This document shows, piece by piece, positions 58,765 to 64,000 of a DNA stretch of 64,000 bases (position 1 is its first letter; each line of letters begins with the position of its first letter). The stretch lies in NCBI GenBank assembly GCA_008694505.1, contig VZDJ01000046.1:1396121-1460120 (forward strand), written 5' to 3'. The position numbers were made by a program, and so were the translations under genes. The notes beneath the pieces are model-generated. The model ran no database searches and was not told where the DNA came from. It saw only the letters and a program-made list of their open reading frames with translations. Source of the stretch: Cyanoderma ruficeps. Lineage: Eukaryota; Chordata; Aves; Passeriformes; Timaliidae.

Positions 58765-59420
58765 TGTTTTGGGCTGTAATGCAAGATGTAACCAAAAGTA
58801 TGTATTCTATTACCAGCTGTTAAAACTGGTTGTAGAGGTGTTTTCATTGTCTCATCCATGACCCATCCTCCCTCCAGGGGATATCTGCTGTTCATGGGCC
58901 ATCCAGGCTCACTGCAGGGCTGATACAATTCCATCATCCCATGGGGAAATGCTCCACCCAGGGGGAGGAGCCCAGCATTCCTACCTGCATCAAATCTGGG
59001 ATTCTGAACACCAGCACAGCCTGTTTGCACTGGATTCCCAGAGGGAGACCAGACCCATCTCAGCACCACTGGACCTTCAGAGGAAAACTCCACCCTTCTA
59101 CAGGATCATCTCTGCTCCAACAGAACCACATCTGTGACTGCAGGAGGACTTGATTGGACTGACACCAACACCCTGACCAACAGGGTGTCAAGCTCTGTTC
59201 TGACTCTGTCAGTGGTTTCTTTTTTTGTTCATTTGGGTTTTTTGTACTATTACATTTTTAATTTTCCTAGTAAAGAAGTGTTATTCCTATTCCCATATAT
59301 TTGCTTGAAAGCCCCTTAATTTCAAGATTATAATAATTCAGAGGGAGAGGGTTTACATTCTCCATTCCAAGGGAGACTCTTGCCCTCCTTAGCCGACATC
59401 TGTCTTTCCAAACCAAGACA
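58765..59420 (+). mobile_element. ERVL-like LTR, plus strand (copy B)
   Basis: A 656-bp LTR of the same family as 21674-22363, in the opposite orientation. It starts TGTTTTGGGCTG and ends CCAAGACA. AGTAAA at 59269-59274 is the likely poly(A) signal. Both copies share the U3 block GGCCATCCAGG, the CACTGGACCTTCAGAGGAAA block and the U5 blocks CCTATTCCCATAT and TTTACATTCTCCATTCCAAG. By eye the two are highly similar. The flanks ATCAG and ATGTG do not form a clear target duplication. No internal viral sequence is attached. Confidence 0.9.
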
Positions 59421-61138
59421 ATGTGTAAAACTCTGTATGAATAAGATTCAAACCACACTAGATTGGGACTAACATCCTCTTGAACATCTTCTGTTTCTCT
59501 ATTATTTTTTTTCTCTTTTCCCCTCATACGCTTTTCAAAGCTGTCGCAAACGTCAATTCCACTCAAGGCTTGATAATGGGATTTCATATAATTTCATTCC
59601 TTTTTCCCTCTTGCATTTCCTTGGTCCCCTTTCTTTCCCTTCCTTTCTTTATTGCTCTTTCAGAGGGTTAGGCTAAGCCAAGCCATAATTTTATTTAGCC
59701 TTGTTTATACCAAGTAATTTCCTTATTTTATTGTCTTTGTCACAAGGACTACAAGGGAGCCCTTGCTTGTGTTCACTGTCAGCTAATTTGAACATATCTT
59801 TTTACGTTTAGGCACAGAATTTTCAATATTTACCACAGATGCAACAACTCAGTTGTGGAAAACATGGGAGGGAAAAATTAATTAGCACAAAGGGAAAATG
59901 GTAAAAATATCAAGAAGGAAAGAGAAGACGATGGCTTGGAAGACAATATAAATAATGATTAGAGAGAAAGGCAGTAAAGGTCACTGTAATACAGAATATC
60001 CCTGGCAGCAGACAAACAGATCTGAATTTTTTTTTACAATAGATGTATGAGTTGTGAAGGAAAGTGAGAGAGAGGCACATTTAGGTTTGGAAACACAGTC
60101 AAGATTTTGATAATTAGATTTTTGGTACACTTGGCTTAATCATTGACTTCTGGTGTAAGCAGTACAGGCTGCCTTTCTTTAAAAACAAATATTATCAGCA
60201 CGGCATTGTTTTGGTGTTCTAGTAAAATTGGCTTTGTTGCATAGAAAAAAAAAGGGTCCTGTGTATGATAATCTTTAAAATGACTATTTTTATTGGAAAA
60301 ATGCAACCTGTATAAGAAATGAGGACCAAATTTTAAAGGGAAAAAGACAAAATAATAATAAAAAATAGTTTGAAATTTGGACAGAATTGAGTATTTTTTC
60401 TTTTCTTAAAGACTTCAGTTGACTTTGGACTAAGACATGTGATTATCTGTCTGTACTGCTCTCAAGGCCTGGAAATTGAATACTCAGCATATTGCAGTTG
60501 AATGAACCTTGTTTAACTCGGGCAAATAATATAAAAATCATATTTTATTAATGTGAATAAGAAGAGAGAAAAGAAGATACATTTTTGTTGTTTGCTTTCT
60601 GTAGCTCTTTAAAGTTGCAGCCAGTCCCTAAAACTATGCCAGGTTTTTGCTGAAGGAGCATATTTTTAATGTTTGGTGATTTTTATTTTTTTTTTAAGTT
60701 TTAGCTGCTGAAAATGAATGAAGCTCAATGTATTTTCATCTTCATGGTTCCCAGTTTACAGCAGGAAAAGTGACAGAGAATGCAAAAGAAAAAAAAAATC
60801 AAACAATTTTTTTCCTGGCTACAATCAAAAGCTTAAAAATGTGATCAGGGAGAACTTTAAAGGAAAAAAAAAAATGAAAAGGAAGATATTGTTGTTTATT
60901 GTAGCAAAGGAAGGCAGGTGGAGACAGGCTGGCAGGCCTGAACATCACCAGGTAAATTCCAGGAAGGATAAACTGTTCCAGCCAGAGGGACTAAAGCCTG
61001 AGAAACACGTGGGCATCAACTGGAGCTGGGAAGAAAATTTATATCCATCAAAACACCGAGTTCCTTAAAAGGCTCATACAGAGAGTCTGGAAACTTAAAA
61101 AAGTTGTGTTGCTTTGAAGGACGAAGATCTGTGAGAAG
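59421..61138. other. Unique AT-rich stretch
   Basis: About 1.7 kb with no gene or named repeat. A Lys/Arg-rich frame near 60718-61068 comes from A-rich sequence. Confidence 0.5.
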
Positions 61139-61463
61139 GGAGCCCACAAGGAAGAGGGAAGGGGACTTTTTCCAAGCACAGGTAGTGACAGAACAAGGGG
61201 GAATGGCCTTAAACTGATGGAGGGAAAATTTAGATGGGACATTGGGAAGGAATTCTTCCCTGTGAGGGTGGTGAGGGGCTGGGATCGAATTCCCAGGGGA
61301 AACTGTGGCTGCCCCTAGAACCCTGGAAGTCCCCAAGGCCAGGCTGGACAGGGCTTAGATCACCCTGGGACAGTGGAAGGTGTCCCTGCCCATGGCAGGG
61401 GTGGCACTGGAAGAGCTTTAGGGTTTCTTCCAACCCAAACCATTCCGTGACTCAGTGATTCCC
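61139..61463 (+). mobile_element. CR1 LINE fragment, plus strand
   Basis: Blocks in order: GGAAGGGGACTTTTTCCAAG, AACAAGGGGGAATGGCCTTA, GGAAGGAATTCTTCCCTGTG, CTGTGGCTGCCCCTAGAACC, CCCTGCCCATGGCAGGGGTG and CCAACCCAAACCATTCC. About 325 bp, complete at the 3' end. Confidence 0.95.
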
Positions 61464-61610
61464 TGGATCACACTGGAAGGTGGGTGCTGATGCTGAACAT
61501 TGACACAGCAGATTGTGCTCCAAGCTGGTGCTCCTAAGGCAAGATAAACAAATTTGTTTCTCCCTCCTCCTTTTATCTCTGGATACTTAAATCAGTGCCA
61601 CAGGTTTTCC

Positions 61611-61640
61611 TGATTAATTAATTAATTAATTTATTTATTG
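61611..61640. repeat. (TTAA)n microsatellite
   Basis: TTAATTAATTAATTAATTAA followed by TTTATTTATT. Confidence 0.95.
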
Positions 61641-61959
61641 TAATTGGAAAAACTGAATGAGTCATAGGATTAGAGATTGTTCTTCTGTCTCTCTAAGATG
61701 AGTAAAGAAACTCTTCAGATAAGGAAATTCAGAACAGTGAACTGTCTTAGTGGCAACCACTTGTGCTTTCAAGGACAAGGACTCTCTGCATGGCTCTCTT
61801 GTGCTGCCTTCAGGAAATGAAATTCAGGAAATGAATTTCCACTTCAATTCCTTGTTTGGTTCAACCATTCACCACCTTTTTTTACATTAGCAATAGCCTT
61901 GGGAAAAACTTTCTTCAATGTATTTTAAATGGGGACTGGGAATTAAGCGCCACTCTCTG

Positions 61960-62022
61960 AAGGCTGGACCAAAATAATTTGTAGGGACCTTTCCAACTCC
62001 AGCCATTCTGTGATATGATTCT
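61960..62022 (+). mobile_element. CR1 LINE 3' end, fragment
   Basis: AGGCTGGACC, GTAGGGACCTTTCCAACTCC and AGCCATTCTGTGATATGATTC follow a CR1 3' terminus on the plus strand. Confidence 0.85.
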
Positions 62023-62350
62023 TGTCTCCTCTGCCCAAGACTGAAAGCAGCACTTAAATGCCATGTACGGTCAAGGACTTTGGAAACAAGGTCCCAGACT
62101 GGTTTATCTTAATTTCATTTACAATAGCACAGAAAAGATATCCGCTAAAATAGAAGGAGGCAGAAACCTGAGAAGAAGAACTTAAAACAACTTTCTATTT
62201 GGTCTTGCCATTCTAAAATACCATTTCTCCTGCAGAGTAACACTTCAGAAATAGGACAAAAAGTGTGATTTAATAGGAAAAGGATAAGGCAAGTTATTAA
62301 AAATTAATTGTTTTGCTTCTCCAACATGACACTCCCATTTGTGATGACCA
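62023..62350. other. Unique non-coding stretch
   Basis: Nothing recognised. Confidence 0.45.
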
Positions 62351-62510
62351 CAGAGTCATTGAATGATCATGGAATCATTGAATGGTTTGACTTGGAAAAG
62401 ATGGTAAAGATCATCTCATTCCAACTCCTGCCATGGGCAGGGACGGCTTCCACTACCCCAGGTCGCTCCAAACCCTGTCCAGCCTGGCCTTGGGCACTTC
62501 CAGGGATGGC
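62351..62510 (-). mobile_element. CR1 LINE fragment, minus strand
   Basis: GATCATGGAATCATTGAATG at the 3' end, then AAAGATCATCTCATTCCAAC, CCTGCCATGGGCAGGGACGG and CTTGGGCACTTCCAGGGATG. Confidence 0.95.
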
Positions 62511-62639
62511 GGTTGTCTGCCTCCACAGGTAGAAGATACTCTGTGCCAAGATCTTTGTTACAAAAGTTGGGATATGCAGAGCAGGAACAAATGACTGTGA
62601 GCAGAACAAAAATAACAGATCCGGAGGCTCACCACTCCC

Positions 62640-62830
62640 CCGAGTAATTGTACCTGAGGGCTGTTAAACAAACTGCCAGAGCCTGGGCTCTGTTTACCAC
62701 CCCGTGATGTTTATAAAAGCAAGATAAGGAACACTCCTGGACATTATGATTTAGCCAAACACGCAGTAGACTTTAATCAGGCGAGGTTTACTGCCTCACG
62801 TCAGTGTCTGGGGAGCAGCTGGGTTTGTGG
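62640..62830 (+). promoter_or_regulatory. Promoter-like motif cluster
   Basis: GTTAAACAAAC and TGTTTACC (forkhead-like) lie upstream of TATAAAAG near 62711, with a CACGTCAG (CRE-like) element about 85 bp downstream. There is no supporting downstream coding frame, so this is motif-level inference. Confidence 0.2.
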
Positions 62831-63660
62831 CTTTAAAGGGAATGCAGCTCCTGCTCCTGCTGCTTCAACCCGCCTGGGAATGTGCCATGCTTTGGTGACA
62901 CTGAGGGATGAGCTGGAAGGTGCTTTTCATCCCATAAATGTCTCTCAGCATCTTTACAAAAATCGATTGGGGGCATTTTAAGGGGTTTCAACTCTGCATT
63001 GGTGTGTCTGCAGCTGGATATGACACGAGCAGTGACCTGACCCAGTCCTGACCCTCTCACTGTCCCAGGGAATCACAAACACCATGCGTGGCCATAGCTC
63101 AGAGCTGCCAAGAGTCTCCAAAATTTATCCTCTTTATGTAATATTCAAATAACCACAAATAAATTTTGTCAGAGAGTGAATTTTGTGGCTTGGAGCAGAG
63201 TCAACCTCGTGGTGCATTTTCCATTCTGCAGCCCTGCCTCCTGACCACAGCTGGGTACAAATGAGGAGAGTGCACTCTGGGAGGATTAGGAGGAGCTGAG
63301 ATGGATGGCAAGGATGCTAAATCCTGCAGCCCACACACTGAAGAGCTTGCAGGGTCAGTGCTCACAAAATACGGTTCTCTCTGTGCCTGAAATTCAAATA
63401 AAATGTTTCAATCAATAAACCTTCTTAAATCATGATAGTTGGAAAACCTTGGGCAGGTAGGAGAGGTGGGGAGCTGGATCTCCATGGAGACACAGCAGCT
63501 AAAGCACAGTCCAACATTAATGCAGCTGTTTTATCACGTGTTGGGTCTGAACTTCTCAGTTTTTTCTGATTCCTTGCTGAGATTCAAGGTTGTTAAAAGT
63601 CCCCTGAGCCGTGTCATAAGAAAGAAGCAGAGTCCTTCAAGGTCTTGTTCTCAGTTCTCG
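62831..63660. other. Unique non-coding stretch
   Basis: Nothing recognised. Confidence 0.45.
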
Positions 63661-64000
63661 TGTGTTGTTTGCTATTTGGTATCTCACAATTTGCTCCACA
63701 CCCAGCCGAGGTCTGGACAGCGGCTGGGACACGACGCGACTGCGACTGCGTTGCTTGGTTCTTACACAGATAATTATGTGTCCACTATTTACTATTTTGT
63801 ACCAATGTGTGATATCTATACTACAAGGGTCATTTCTACCCTAATCCAATAGCCTAGAACTACTTTGTGTCATCACCACTTCAGAGGATGGAGGACGAAG
63901 AAGAAGGAGAAGGATCTAGGGCAACACCCTAAATCCTCCATCTTGTCCCCCATTCATCTCTATTCTAATTCCTAAACTACAAAATTTCTCACCCCGTGCT
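63661..64000 (-). mobile_element. LTR-like element, runs off the window
   Basis: Read in reverse complement, the blocks GGGGTGAGAAATTTTGTAG, ACAAGATGGAGGATTTAGGG and a CTTCTTCTTCG-rich tract match the order seen at 16511-16936, so it belongs to the same or a related LTR family. The inner end (TGTGTTGTTTG at 63661) is the likely LTR terminus. A dense CpG cluster at 63703-63750 suggests youth. The outer part is beyond 64000. Confidence 0.6.

Overview
The window looks like 64 kb of bird nuclear DNA, most likely from a songbird or a related neoavian species. The main evidence is about twenty fragments of the avian LINE CR1, recognised by its conserved 3' end, plus solo LTRs of endogenous retroviruses (ERVs) with avian ERVK- and ERVL-like features. 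There are no Alu, L1 or B1/B2-type repeats. CpG is scarce except in young repeats and one short patch, and simple repeats and assembly gaps fit a draft vertebrate assembly. No prokaryotic features were seen: no operons, ribosome binding sites, insertion sequences or CRISPR array.

I could not support a single protein-coding gene, exon, tRNA, rRNA or other RNA gene. Every open frame of about 60-180 codons lies in a repeat or low-complexity tract, or looks like chance. The window is best read as intergenic DNA or the inside of a very large intron.

Layout. 0-9 kb: a TAA-type microsatellite, a CR1 tail, an unnamed repeat family with two arms in inverted orientation (3.77-3.99 and 7.97-8.20 kb) and a partial third copy at 2.6 kb, two minisatellites, and a CpG-rich LTR at 6.28-6.90 kb. 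9-20 kb: CR1, a 39-bp minisatellite, a 305-bp ERVK-like solo LTR (15.77-16.07 kb), a promoter-like stretch, a pyrimidine-rich LTR-like element joined to CR1, and an ancient CR1 copy. 20-30 kb: a (CCCTT)n tract, an ERVL-like LTR with a 5-bp target duplication (21.67-22.36 kb), an (AAAGG)n tract running into a 165-N gap, an LTR with an 11-bp repeat array (27.55-28.04 kb), and a CpG-rich patch beside CR1. 30-45 kb: two more copies of the ERVK-like LTR (32.26 and 39.94 kb, the latter with a perfect 6-bp target duplication) and a doubled LTR inserted into an older CR1 at 41.73-42.90 kb. 45-64 kb: mostly unique AT-rich DNA with CR1 pieces, a TATC microsatellite, an AT-rich tract, a second ERVL-like LTR in the opposite orientation (58.77-59.42 kb), and a CpG-rich LTR-like element running off the right edge.

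Since there are no genes, nothing here works together as a pathway. The history is one of repeated retroelement insertion. LTRs carry promoter and poly(A) signals that could affect nearby transcription, but no gag, pol or env coding sequence survives in the window. The unusual points are the inverted repeat pairs, the copy-number variation of the 11-bp LTR repeat, the nested and doubled LTR, and the small CpG-rich patch.
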